Shown here piece after piece: positions 1-10,424 of a stretch of 45,381 bases of DNA (its first letter is position 1; each line of letters opens with the position of its first letter). This DNA comes from Chromera velia (lineage: Eukaryota; Sar; Chromeraceae). Under the pieces are notes generated by a model that was not told where the DNA came from, searched no databases, and saw nothing but the letters and a program-made list of their open reading frames with translations. The stretch lies in the NCBI GenBank assembly GCA_018398765.1, contig JAHBMJ010000548.1, positions 1 through 45,381 on the forward strand, in the 5' to 3' direction. The position numbers and the translations under genes were made by a program.

Positions 1-846
1 CAGGACGTCCAGGCCGTGATCGTGGAGTCCAACGACACGGCGGTTCTGTCGATCCGCGGGACAGAGCCATCGAAGCTCACTGATTGGCTTACATCGAAGC
101 CCACTGATGAAATGACTGACGGCCCTTACCCCGTGCGCAAGACTTACGCGGAGAACGTGCAAGCCCTTCTAGCGGAAGAACTCGACGATTTCCGCACGGT
201 CAAGAAGAACGTGCAAGCCCTTCTAGCAGAAGAACTCGACGATTCCCGCACGGTAGGGGAGTACTTGCTGCACGTGGGGAAGACCAAGAAGTCGCTGTTT
301 CTCACGGGGCACAGCCTCGGTGGGGCTCTGGCGTCCCTGCTCGCCTTCGAGCTGGAGCGAGCCCATAATGGAACCGTGACTGCGGTCGTGACGTTCGGCT
401 CCCCCAAGGTCGGCGACAGCGAATGGGCAGAGGAGTTCGGCGTCTTGCTGGGCAACAAATCCCTGCGCGTCGTCAACGACAAAGAGTTTGCGCCACACAA
501 CCCGCCGTTCCCGCTTCGTATCATGGGGTACGAGTACAAGCACGTCGAGCCCCTGGTGTCCTTCGATAACAACGGCACGCCACAGAACTATCCCACCAAG
601 GCCTCACGGTTTTTGCTGTTCGAGCGCTTGTCGGAGCACTTCGGAATTGACTTGTCCTGGTCGTGGTTCGCCTGGGGCGATTTGTTGTTTTTCGACCACA
701 ATCCCCCCGAGACCATCCGCAAGCTCATGCTGAACGCCGGACTCGGCTGCCCGTTCGTCCTCAAGAATGAGGAGGGCCTCCCCTACATCAACCCCAAACC
801 GGCTGGTGGTGCTTGTGAGACTGCGGCCAGCGGGCATGCGTCGTGA
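1..846 (+). CDS. Class 3 lipase-like alpha/beta hydrolase, 3' part (5' end outside window)
   Basis: The reading frame is open from base 1 (codons start at 1, 4, 7...) to TGA at 844-846, so the N-terminus lies upstream. The order of motifs is that of fungal-type class 3 triacylglycerol lipases: an R-G-T segment at 55-63 (oxyanion region), the nucleophile elbow G-H-S-L-G-G-A with its serine codon at 313-315, then F-G-S-P-K-V-G-D from 394. The usual position of the catalytic aspartate, in the V-V-N-x-x-D-x-x-P block, here reads V-V-N-D-K-E, so a glutamate or the shifted aspartate may serve. A candidate histidine is in F-D-H at 691-699. An 18-codon segment (N-V-Q-A-L-L-A-E-E-L-D-D...) is tandemly duplicated at 154-207 and 208-261. 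A GTGAGT donor at 843-848 overlaps the stop codon, so this may be an internal exon ending at 842 rather than the last one. Family assignment is firm; substrate and location are unknown. Confidence 0.85.
   Translation, partial: QDVQAVIVESNDTAVLSIRGTEPSKLTDWLTSKPTDEMTDGPYPVRKTYAENVQALLAEELDDFRTVKKNVQALLAEELDDSRTVGEYLLHVGKTKKSLFLTGHSLGGALASLLAFELERAHNGTVTAVVTFGSPKVGDSEWAEEFGVLLGNKSLRVVNDKEFAPHNPPFPLRIMGYEYKHVEPLVSFDNNGTPQNYPTKASRFLLFERLSEHFGIDLSWSWFAWGDLLFFDHNPPETIRKLMLNAGLGCPFVLKNEEGLPYINPKPAGGACETAASGHAS
154..261 (+). repeat. In-frame 54-bp tandem duplication within the lipase
   Basis: Two adjacent 54-bp copies start at 154 and 208 and differ at only a few bases, including a Phe to Ser change. 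They lie between the oxyanion R-G-T and the nucleophile elbow, a surface helix region in class 3 lipases, so the fold probably tolerates the insertion. The high identity points to a recent event. Confidence 0.85.
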
Positions 847-859
847 GTCTTCGCGGTTT

Positions 860-3800
860 GCCCTTGCCGCTGCTGGTACTGCTATAACTGCAGCAAGGGG
901 GCATGCTTCGTGCGTGAGTCCTCTTTGCCGCGCTGGTGCTGCTGTACCTGTAAGACGTGGTCAGGCATCGATTCTTGTGCTTCCTTAAGTATGTGCATCG
1001 TTCTGTAAAGAAGCAAAAACATGACAAGGGAAAGTGAAGGGTGGACGATCTCCAGGTTTTTTTGAGTGCTGTGCGCGACTGGGTACATGCAGGGTCCTTG
1101 CACTCTCGCCTTGCCCACGGTTTTGGTGCTGTGTCTGCGGTAAGTGGGCATCGATTCATGTGTTTCCTTAAGTATGTGCATCGTGCTGTAAAGAAGCAAA
1201 AACATGACAAGGGAAAGTGAAGGGTGCACGATCTCCAGGTTTTTTCGAGTACCGTGCACGACTGGGTGCATGCAGGGTCCTGCCACTCTCGCCTTACCCA
1301 TGGTTTTGTTGGTGCTGTGTCTGCGGTAAGTGGGCATCGATTCATGTGTTTCCTTAAGTATGTGCATCGTGCTGTAAAGAAGCAAAAACATGACAAGGGA
1401 AAGTGAAGGGTGCACGATCTCCAGGTTTTTTCGAGTACCGTGCACGACTGGGTGCATGCAGGGTCCTGCCACTCTCGCCTTACCCATGGTTTTGTTGGTG
1501 CTGTGTCTGCGGTAAGTGGGCATCGATTCATGTGTTTCCTTCAGTATGTGCATCGTGCTATAAAAAAGCAAAAATATGACAAGGGAAAGTGAAGGGTTCA
1601 CGATCTCCAGGTTTTTTCGAGTACCGTGCACGATTGGGTGCATGCAAGGTCCTTGCACTCTCGCCTTGCCCATGGTTTTGGTGCTGTATCTGCGGTAAGT
1701 GGGCATCGATTCATGTGTTTCCTTAAGTACGTGCATCGTGTTGTAAAGAAGCAAAAACATGATAAGGGAAAGTGAAGGGTGCACGATCTCCAGGTTTTTT
1801 CGAGTACCGTGCACGACTGGGTGCATGCAGGGTCCTGCCACTCTCGCCTTGCCCATGGTTTTGTTGGTGCTGTGTCTGCGGTAAGTGGGCATCGATTCAT
1901 GTGTTTCGTTAAGTATGTGCATCGTGCTGTAAAAAAGCAAAAACATGACAAGGGAAAGTGAAGGGTGCACGATCTCCAGGTTTTTTCGAGTACCGTGCGC
2001 GACTGGGTGCATGTATGGTCCTAGCACTCTCGCCTTGCCCACGGTTTTGTTGGTGCTGTGTCTGCGGTAAGTGGGCATCGATTCATGTGTTTCCTTCAGT
2101 ATGTGTATCGTGCTGTAAAGAAGCAAAAACATGACAAGGGAAAGTGAAGCGTGCACGATCTCCAGGTTTTTTCGAGTGCCGTGCACGACTGGGTGCATGC
2201 AGGGTCCTTGCACTCTCGCCTTGCCCACGGTTTTGGTGCTGTGTCTGCGGTAAGTGGGCATCGATTCATGTGTTTCGTTAAGTATGTGCATCGTGCTGTA
2301 AAGAAGCAAAAACATGACAAGGGAAAGTGAAGGGTGCACGATCTCCAGGTTTTTTCGAGTACCGTGCACGACTGGGTACATGCATGGTCCTGGCACCCTC
2401 GCCTTACCCACGGTTTTGGTGCTGTGTCTGCAGTAAGTGGGCATCGATTCATGTGTTTCCTTAAGTATGTGCATCGTGCTGTAAAGAAGTAAAAACATGA
2501 CAAGGGAAAGTGAAGGGTGCACGATCTCCAGGTTTTTTCGAGTACCGTGCACGACTGGGTGCATGTATGGTCCTAGCACTCTCGCCTTGCCCACGGTTTT
2601 GGTGCTGTGTCTGCGGCAAGTGGGCATCGATTCATGTGTTTCGTTAAGTATGTGCATCGTGCTGTAAAGAAGCAAAAACATGACAAGGGAAAGTGAAGGG
2701 TGCACGATCTCCAGGTTTTTTCGAGTACCGTGCACGACTGGGTGCATGCAGGGTCCTGGCACTCTCGCCTTGTCCACGGTTTTGGTGCTGTGTCTGCGGT
2801 AAGTGGGCATCGATTCATGTGTTTCCTTAAGTACATGCATCGTGCTGTAAAGAAGCAAAAACATGACAAGGGAAAGTGAAGGGTTCACAATCTCCAGGTT
2901 TTTTCGAGTACCGTGCACGACTGGGTGCACGCATGGTCCTGCCACTCTCGCCTTGCCCATGGTTTTGGTGCTGTGTCTGCGGTAAGTGGGCATCGATTCA
3001 TGTGTTTCCTTAAGTACGTGCATCGTGCTGTAAAGAAGCAAAAACATGACAAGGGAAAGTGAAGGGTGCACGATCTCCAGGTTTTTTCGAGTACCGTGCA
3101 CGACTGGGTGCATGCAGCGTCCTGCCACTCTCGCCTTGCCCACGGTTTTGGTGCTGTGTCTGCGGTAAGTGGGCATCGATTCATGTGTTTCCTTAAGTAT
3201 GTGCATCGTGCCGTAAAGAAGCAAAAACATGACAAGGGAAAGTGAAGGGTGCACGATCTCCAGGTTTTTTCGAGTACCGTGCACGATTGGGTACATGCAT
3301 GGTCCTGGCACTCTCGCCTTGCCCACGGTTTTGTTGGTGCTGTGTCTGCGGTAAGTGGGCATCGATTCATGTGTTTCCTTAAGTATGTGCATCGTGCTGT
3401 AAAAAAGTAAAAACATGACAAGGGAAAGTGAAGGGTGCACGATCTCCAGGTTTTTTCGAGTACCGTGCACGACTGGGTGCATGCATGGTCCTGGCACTCT
3501 CGCCTTGCCCACGGTTTTGGTGCTGTGTCTGCGGTAAGTGAGCATCGATTCATGTGTTTCGTTAAGTATGTGCATCGTGCTGTAAAGAAGCAAAAACATG
3601 ACAAAGGAAAGTGAAGGGTGCACGATCTCCAGGTTTTTTCGAGTACCGTGCACGATTGTGTGCATGTATGGTCCTGGCACCCTCGCCTTGCCCACGGTTT
3701 TGGTGCTGTGTCTGCGGTAAGTGGGCATCGATTCATGTGTTTCCTTAAGTATGTGCATCGTGCTGTAAAGAAGCAAAAACATGACAAGGGAAAGTGAAGG

Positions 3801-4200
3801 GTTCACGATCTCCAGGTTTTTTCGAGTACCGTGCACGACTGGGTGCATGCAGGGTCCTGGCACTCTCGCCTTGCCCACGGTTTTGGTGCTGTGTCTGCGG
3901 TAAGTGGGCATCAATTCATGTGTTTCCTTAAATATGTGCATCGTGCTGTAAAGAAGCAAAAACATGACAAGAGAAAGTGAAGGGTGGACGATCTGCAGGT
4001 TTTTCGAGTGCCGTGCACGACTGCATGGGTACATGGTCCTGTCACTTTCTTGTTACTATGCTTGTGCCAGTGTATCCATGGTAGTCGGGGGAGGCAACGA
4101 ATTTTGTGTTCCTGCAGAGTGCATGTGAATCGTTGTGCGAAAAGGCAAAAGCATGAAGAGAGAGAGTGAAGATTTCATGAAGTCCAGGTTTTTTCGAGTG
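860..4200. repeat. Minisatellite of about 17 units, period 183 or 186 bp
   Basis: Near-identical units run head to tail. Recognisable anchors in each are a TCTCCAGGTTTTTTCGAGT block, a CTGCGGTAAGTGGGCATCG block and an AAGAAGCAAAAACATGACAA block. Units differ mainly by single bases and by presence or absence of one TTG triplet (183 versus 186 bp), so every indel seen keeps frame. As a result a minus-strand frame stays open from 4034 to 882 with a 61/62-residue repeating sequence, and other minus-strand frames stay open over several units. The edge copies (about 860-1010 and 4020-4200) are more divergent. I take it as a satellite downstream of, or inside an intron of, the lipase gene; protein coding is possible but unproven. 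Confidence 0.9.
882..4034 (-). other. Long repeat-derived open frame, coding status doubtful
   Basis: The minus strand has 1,050 codons without a stop across the minisatellite. The predicted product is a 61/62-residue unit repeated about 17 times, with a hydrophobic stretch such as S-L-S-L-V-M-F-L-L-L-Y and a basic R-R-H-S-T-K-T segment in each. No family is recognisable. A period divisible by three keeps any stop-free unit frame open across the array, so openness alone is weak evidence of coding. The open frame runs from the 3' edge of the array to its 5' edge and shows no splice architecture. Confidence 0.25.
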
Positions 4201-4439
4201 CTGTACACGACTGAGAAAAAACGATAATGCCTGAGATCAGATCACAAGAAAAACTGGTAGAACCGGAAGCATATGCATAGCAAGAAGTGTGAGGTGAGTG
4301 CAAGCGCATGACTGTGCGACTATACCAGTACGAGACTCAGCGATTGTGCGAGTTTCACTTATGAATGCGTGCTAGAATGTGAGTGAGAGTGAGTGTGAGT
4401 GCAAGCTGTGTGTGTGAGAGTAAATCTGAATGAGAGTGA

Positions 4440-4640
4440 GACCTCGAGTTTCGCGTTCCGCTCTTACCGACGCTGGTACTGCTGGTATAATTTCATGAAT
4501 GCCTTCTCTCAGTCATGGTGTGTGCATTGTCCTACAAAGAAGCCTGCGGAAGAACGAGGTCCCGAGGAAGAGCAGGAGTAATGAGTACACGATCTCCAGA
4601 GTTTTTCGAGGGCCGCCCATGATTGTGTACTACGTATCAG
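4440..4640. repeat. Diverged outlying copy of the minisatellite unit
   Basis: This stretch shares the order of blocks of the main array: a CGCTGGTACTGCTG-like segment also seen near 870-890, then GTGCATTGTCCTACAAAGAAGC, then a CACGATCTCCAG block followed by a TTTTTCGAG block. Identity is far lower than between core units, as expected for an old edge copy not homogenised with the array. The 240 bp in between (4200-4440) holds GTGAGT-rich simple sequence and no gene that I can see. Confidence 0.6.
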
Positions 4641-5349
4641 AACAAGTACATGCTTTGGTGTGTTGATCTAGGTGTTGATCTAGGTGTTGATGTATGTTGA
4701 TGTTATATAGGAACGCCCTTGGGCACTTTTAGCTAGTAAGATATAGATGTTTCCCCCTCATCCTCGGGAGCCCTCCTTCTTCTACCAGTAATTAAGAAAC
4801 TCTTCCTGGCGAGGCCAAAAGAGCTAGCAAGAATATATAGATTGATTGATTGATATAAATAAGGATGGTAAAATTGTAAAAGCCTATAGCAGATATTAAA
4901 TTTAAGACAAGAATAGAATTGTACATATAGAAAGCAGTGTTAGTCGCCATAGTTAGTGATCATGTTTAATTTGATTATATTTGATTTGATTTGATTTAAT
5001 TTGAGCTTCAACCTCAAATATTTGATATTTGAGGTAAGATTTGAGGTTAACCTCTTAGGGTTCCTCACTGAGTCACTGACTTACTGTCACTCTGATCATT
5101 TTTCTCATGACAATAGTTATCAGAACATTTCTGATGTGTGTTTCAAAAATTTAAAAAAATATATAAAAAATTATAACTTATCAGTTCCGTAAAAAAAATA
5201 TGCCTGTGTGGTAGTATATATACACTAGTCACTGAGACTCACTCTAGTACTAATAGAGATTAAAAACGTAAAATTGATAGATTTGAAATTGTATATGACT
5301 TTTTGTTGATACGATAAAGTTAGAGCATGTACCAAAATTGAGGTGACAA

Positions 5350-5635
5350 TCACTTAGCTTTATGGCACTTCCTTTTCTTCTTCTTCATGATCACTTTCTT
5401 CAATGTGAATCGAATCGATCGGTGGTGGGAGCTGCTAAGAGCTTTTTCTCTGGCTTTTCGGCTTTCCAGGAGTAGGTGCTCCTGGGCTTCTATTCGGCTG
5501 CGGAGAGATGACAACGGGGTGAGACGGAGAACCGCGCACACGTTTGCTATTGCTGTTGGTGTTGGAACCATCCTGTTTCTGGGCAGCTAAGCATCCAGAC
5601 TCCCCATAGTAGTCGCCTCTGTGTCTATTCCTTCA
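5350..5635 (-). pseudogene. Possible fossil coding segment, hydrophilic C-terminus
   Basis: Read on the minus strand, a frame of about 56 codons encodes a Ser/Pro/Lys/Asn-rich stretch (for example S-P-S-H-P-V-V-I-S-P-Q-P-N-R-S-P-G). It meets a TAG, then continues in the same frame with a proline and acidic stretch (I-E-E-S-D-H-E-E-E-E) to TAA near 5352. Composition is unlike the AT-rich surroundings. It may be the degraded C-terminal region of a mobile-element or cellular protein. I cannot name a family. Confidence 0.25.
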
Positions 5636-6026
5636 AGTTAGATACTGTGGTCCATTCATCGAAGATACCAAACCTTGAATCCGACCTTCCCATCACAGAT
5701 ACTGGGCCTACTTACCCGTCCCCACGCGCAGCCCAGTACAACCCAGGCTAGGGCCTAGGCAAGACCGCTTCAACTCAGGACGGCCACGCTACCAGGCTAC
5801 CTTTTAGGCTGGCCAGAGTACACTGGAACCTAGACTGGAACTATAGTATGACATCTTCTTTTCATCTCTTCTCTTTTCTTTCTCTTTCTTTTTCCTGTCC
5901 GGTTTTTTGCTTATAATTTCACTGCCTCGAAAATAGAGCGTGTCTTACGGAGTTGACCTTTGGTCTTCCTGAAGGACAGGAGAGACTGATAGGACTACCA
6001 TAGGTACCGTACTCCAGTCAGTTTAG

Positions 6027-6299
6027 TCAGCTCCAGGAAAGCGAAGTCACTGTGCCTGCGTCTCGTCTGATTCTCATGTCATCTTGTGTGTATTCCTTCT
6101 TCGCTGCTGACTGTCCACTGTGCTCAGCAGCCGAGCCCTTCCTCAGGAGTTGGTATCCAGGGAAGTGTTCCGTAGGGTTCCTACCCTGTAGAGTGCACCC
6201 CTTACCATTTTTCAGTCTGACATGGACGCATTCTTTTGCTTCTCTTTTTTGGTCTCCCTTTCTGGCTTTGTCTTCCTTCTTGGTCTTTTCCCCTACCAC
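6027..6299 (-). pseudogene. Possible fossil ORF of 90 codons, unrecognised
   Basis: This minus-strand frame starts with ATG and is rich in Lys, Arg, Gln and Gly, with two cysteines near the middle. It lies about 400 bp upstream, in the same orientation, of the other protein-like fragment at 5350-5635, so the two could be remains of one degraded gene. There are no introns, signals or motifs that I can identify. Low confidence. Confidence 0.15.
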
Positions 6300-7116
6300 T
6301 GCAAGTCTGTTCCGATGCAGGTGGTTTTTAGCCCTGGTTGCTTGAGGGTGGAGCTACTCTCTGTTTCTATTTCCATTTCCGCCCAAGCTAGGCTTTGATC
6401 CATGCAAATGTCCCAGTGGAGCCTAGGTCGAGGGATTAAATCTATGCAGGAAATATATAGTGGCGTTAGCTGTAGTGTAGGAATAGAGAAACGATCTGAA
6501 TAGTTACGCTAAAATTAGTTATAAAAAAAATGTAACTTCACATTTTCTTAAAATGGGTTTATATCTTACTTTAAAAACGTAACTTTAAGATTTTAAGGCC
6601 TATAGTCCTCCGCTTTCATTGCGTGCACGTAAAAATGCATCGCCATGAGCTCCACCTGCGCAACAACCACCAGTAAGTTCACTGACAGAATCAAATGGCT
6701 AAGCTCCTGGCCAAGAGCCAATCCATCCCTTCTTTCTTGGCTTGAGAGGGGGGCCTAGAAAAGCTCAACCTTGTTGTTCAACTGTTGCATAAGTATTGTT
6801 TATGTGTTGCACAACTGTTGTTAAATGTTGTTCAAGGTTAAAAAATTAAAAAAAAAAAAAAGATCTCCCGAGATCGTCTACTTTTTTTTTTTTTTCTAGC
6901 CGGTGCTTAGAACGCGCCCGCTATCATTACTATCACACGACTTCAGGAACATTTACATTTCAGCATTTACAAAGTTTAGGAATTTAGAGCTCTAAATTTT
7001 TTTAGATTCCTGTCTAAATTCCTAGGTCTTTGCAGGGTAAGGCTAACTTTGCATGAATTACGTTTTTAACCGTAACATTTACATTTTAGCATATATTACG
7101 CATCACATAAAACGTA

Positions 7117-7137
7117 ACATGGCCCTTCGGGCCATGT
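7117..7137. other. Perfect hairpin with TTC loop
   Basis: A perfect 9-bp inverted repeat (ACATGGCCC and its complement) encloses TTC, giving the cUUCGg tetraloop geometry in RNA. It is GC-rich inside AT-rich DNA. Confidence 0.7.
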
Positions 7138-7476
7138 ATATGTAACCAAGTTATATTAGTTACGGCTAACACCACTATGTAGCAGGAAATACTAGATTGG
7201 CAGAGCCTATATGACTCACCGGCTTTACCCTTATACATCATTATCATCATCACTTAGCGGTACTTAAAAATAATGTGTACCCACTGTTACCTAGAATAAT
7301 GACAAAATTTTTATATGTAAATTCCCAATATACTTGTAAAGGCCTCAAATTTATCTGAGTTGCTTTTATAAACTTTATATTGAAAGTTTATTGTCACCCT
7401 CCGTATACCTTCTACCCCCGGGATAGCATGATTCAACTGAAGCTTAGAACTTTCAACTTTAGGCAAATTTTGGCCC

Positions 7477-7491
7477 AGCGCCTTCGGCGCT
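7477..7491. other. Perfect hairpin with TTC loop
   Basis: A 6-bp perfect stem (AGCGCC/GGCGCT) with a TTC loop, the same C-TTC-G centre as the hairpins at 7117-7137 and 42193-42217. Confidence 0.6.
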
Positions 7492-8053
7492 AGGCAAAAG
7501 TCGGCAATAATTCAGTAAACACTAAAAAAATTTTTTTTAAAGATGCACATAGCTTCATAAAGTAAAGTTTATTTTAATAAAAATAATTTTTAGATTATAA
7601 AATTGTAGGAAAAATTGAATACTCTGGTTCTATATAGTTATATATAGTGCTTAAAAAGAACTTTTTACGTTATTTTGCATCACTTTTGCTGCTCTGACGC
7701 CCCATCCTAACGCGGTTTTTCGATTGGCCGCCGCTTTTTATCTTCAAAGAGGAAGAAAAACGTCACTGTCAGACAAGGATCCTCCTGAATCCCCGCTCAG
7801 TCCCAAGCTAATACCTACTAACATCTCAGTAGAAACTAGACCCAGGGTAAGCAAACGCCCTTCTCATTTTTTTCTCTCACTGCATCTCTGTTTTTTTCCT
7901 TTCCTCTTTTTAATTTAAAATCTTTTTCATCAACAGATCATCTTCCCTCTGCGTTGACTACAGACATAATAACAGAGGAGTCCGATTCTATCTCTGAAGG
8001 TGCAACCTGCGTTGGGCAAAGAAAAAAAACAAAGAGAGAGAACTTGAAGGTGG

Positions 8054-8056
<3 letters not shown>

Positions 8057-8138
<82 letters not shown>

Positions 8139-8280
8139 CCTCAGGCAGTCTGAGAGAGGGGGGGGAGAAAGAGAGAGAGAGGGAGAGAAAGAGAGAGAGA
8201 GAGAGAGGGGGGGAGAGGGAGAGGGAGACAGGGAGAGAGAAGAGAAGGCTAGAGAGAAGGAATGAAAAAAGGAAGAAAAG
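8057..8280. repeat. Compound microsatellite (AC)n(AG)n
   Basis: An uninterrupted AC dinucleotide run from 8057 to 8090 switches directly to AG from 8091 to about 8138, followed by a degenerate purine tract to about 8280. On the other strand this reads (CT)n(GT)n, the same compound as at 14344-14400 and 30058-30120. Confidence 0.95.
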
Positions 8281-8393
8281 AGAGTAATTTGAATGTAGAA
8301 GAAAGGGCAAGGCGGAACGAGGCGGAACAAAGAAAAAAGAGATGAGCCAGACAGAGTTGGAAGGAGATCCATTCACGAACATTACGTTTTTCG

Positions 8394-8745
8394 CATTCCG
8401 GCACCCTGGCGGGTACTTTGTCTACACTTTTGGGTGTATTAAGAAAAATCCAAATTTTTGGTGGGCCCACCCCGGCGTGGCATACCGGAACCAATAGGTG
8501 TTTCTGAGTCCGTTTGGACCAAAACTAAGATTCCTTGGTCGCTGGGCCCATACCTTTCATGACCCGGTCGGGCCAAGCCCATAAGGGCCTTTTGGCGGCG
8601 TATTGTGCGCCGCCACATACGGTGTTGAGCTGTATGTAGGCGGCGGTCCCGCTTAATTATGGTGGATTTGTGCATGAGTGCGTCGCAGTGCGCAGCTCAA
8701 GGACCCCGGCAAGTAAGAGTCCCGGGTTCGAGCCCCAGTCCGGTC
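8394..8745 (+). repeat. Dispersed repeat, left copy, with tRNA-like A and B boxes
   Basis: It starts at CATTCCGGCACCCTGGCGGG and is matched, in inverted orientation, by 10425-10753. Shared blocks include GGTGTTTCTGAGTC, ACTAAGATTCCTT and TTTCATGACCCGGTCGGG. Near its end lie an A-box-like CGTCGCAGTGCG (8681-8692) and a B box GGTTCGAGCCC (8725-8735). The spacing is canonical for a tRNA (position 14 to position 52) and a plausible T stem surrounds the B box, but no acceptor stem forms. This copy has an extra 8-bp hairpin (TGGCGGCG...CGCCGCCA) near 8590-8615 that the other lacks. It is either a tRNA-related SINE or the terminal repeat of a DNA element. Confidence 0.75.
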
Positions 8746-8759
8746 TTCTTTTGTCTTAA

Positions 8760-10400
8760 AGTGCACTTTTCGACTCTAAAAGTGCGAATTTTTGATGTAT
8801 ACATGAATGTATGTGAGAGTAGCCAAACTTCTGACCATCTGAGAGGTCTTTGGAGGAGTAACAAAGCATCTGTACGGCTTGTAGGACTAACTTCAACTCT
8901 TTGATCTACCTTGCTTGTGCGTTGGCTGGCAGGTGGGCTGTAGATAGGACTTTTGTGTACAGTCAGGACCTTTGTGCACTCTCAATCTGCATAGGTCTGA
9001 CCTTTGTAGAATCCCTGCTTACGTTTTTGTCGATCCATTCAGCTTTTCTGTTCTGTCTGTGTTGAGCCATCGCTATTTTCTTTTAGACGAGTAGCTAGCG
9101 CTTGTTTGCTGGTCTCTGCTGTGGAGGAAGAAGGATGGCTCACTCAAGCTCCAAGGATGCAGGCGACCTTCCACCTGGGGCGCCCTCGAGGTCGCGCCCT
9201 CAAAGGCAAGCGGCAGTGGAGGGAGCTCAGAGAAGGCAGCAACAGGAAGAGCGAGGGAACCTGGAGGCCCTCTTGCTAGTTTGAGAAGATGGAAGAAGAG
9301 GAGGGCGGGTGAAGAGAACCAAGAATTTGACAGAATCCGCAAAGAAAAGAAGAGAAGAGCAGCCGACGGGGGAAGGAAGGGGCTAGGAAAGGGGCAGGCA
9401 AGTAGGAAAGGGGAAAGGGAAGTTAAAGTCTGCAGTCTGGGCGCATTCAGCCCCTGGCTGGATATCCAATATCAGAAAAAAGCTGCGGGAAAAGATCATA
9501 GACCATGTACATCACGGGTGCCGGAGCCATTCAAAGTCCAGCCGCCGACCGAGCACTGCTGGCAGGGACTGACGGGGGCAGGGCCGAAGCAGTGAGTTCG
9601 CTAGAGGGGGCAGAAAAGATGCAGAGGCTAGCAGCAGCAGTAAGCAGATACAAGCCTCCACCACCCAGCCTAGCCCCCAGCTTTGCTATGCAGACTCGGC
9701 GACGTCACCATCCCAGCGACTTATGTGGGATCCCAAAGCCGCAGCCGCAAGAGAGCGTTAGTTTGCGAAAGGCATTCTGAGCGGGGCAACGTACGGGCAG
9801 AACTTCGCCAAGCCCACGTACAATACCAGGAGAAGAAGCAAAGATGAGGCAACTACATTCAGATGGGTCTGGAGAGGGAGGGGGTGGGGAAAAAAGAAGA
9901 CACAGGATGGTCGCCTTATTCCGTTGGGCCTTCAAAAAGGCGTCAGATACCCTCTTGTAGAAGCATACGACAAGCAGTTTCGCATCGAACAAGAAGTTAA
10001 AAGGAGAAAGGGATAGGACGTGTGGAGACAGAAACAAAAAGATATGAAGGAAGAAGATATCATGTTAGGACGAAGAAACCTTATCACAGCAAGGATAGAC
10101 TATTGGAGGGAGGCTCCAACACACAAAGTCACGAAAGAATTCTCTCCACTCAAAGCAGCCATGCAGCACGACTATGTCTCCACTCAGGCAGGGGGTCTAT
10201 GTCTTCACCTGTGAGCCTAGCCTGTGAGCTCAAAAGCGGCCTTGAGCTCGTTGTAGGCGATTGCTATTGAGGATGACATTTTCAGAGTGCGTGCTTTGCT
10301 TGTATGTTGAGGTTGGGAAATGGACAGGCAACGAAGAAGTCCAGACATACCAATAGGTGACTTTTATGTTTTGGTGCGTTTTTACCAAAAAATCAGGCTG
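8760..10400. other. Sequence between the inverted copies; decayed coding-like DNA
   Basis: Around 9100-9860 the plus strand has GC-rich, codon-like sequence rich in Gln, Arg, Ala and Pro in short frames that shift phase (for example an ATG at 9135 and frames ending at 9284, 9595 and 9780). This looks like a degraded gene, possibly once carried by the element. No family is recognisable. Around 10020-10215 there is one more short frame without features. Confidence 0.3.
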
Positions 10401-10424
10401 CGCAAAGCAAGTTGACCGAAAAAC

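Larger units (their letters stand above)
4640..7700. other. AT-rich intergenic island
   Basis: Base composition drops sharply compared with the genes on either side, with TATA, TTTAAA and CGTAAC motifs recurring. No convincing gene is visible. The minus strand contains two short frames with protein-like composition (around 5350-5635 and 6027-6299), described separately. Two GC-rich hairpins with TTC loops are at 7117-7137 and 7477-7491. A segment near 6960-7060 resembles one near 38840-38925. Confidence 0.6.

Noticed and set aside
860-4200. CRISPR array
   Set aside because: Units are contiguous 183/186-bp tandem copies without unique spacers, in eukaryotic sequence.
7930-8382. Long overlapping frames on both strands
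   Set aside because: They are translations of the AC/AG microsatellite and the adjoining purine tract (Ser/Leu or Glu/Arg runs), with no other content.
8674-8745. Genuine tRNA gene
   Set aside because: A and B boxes and a T stem are present, but the acceptor and anticodon stems do not pair, so it is only tRNA-like.
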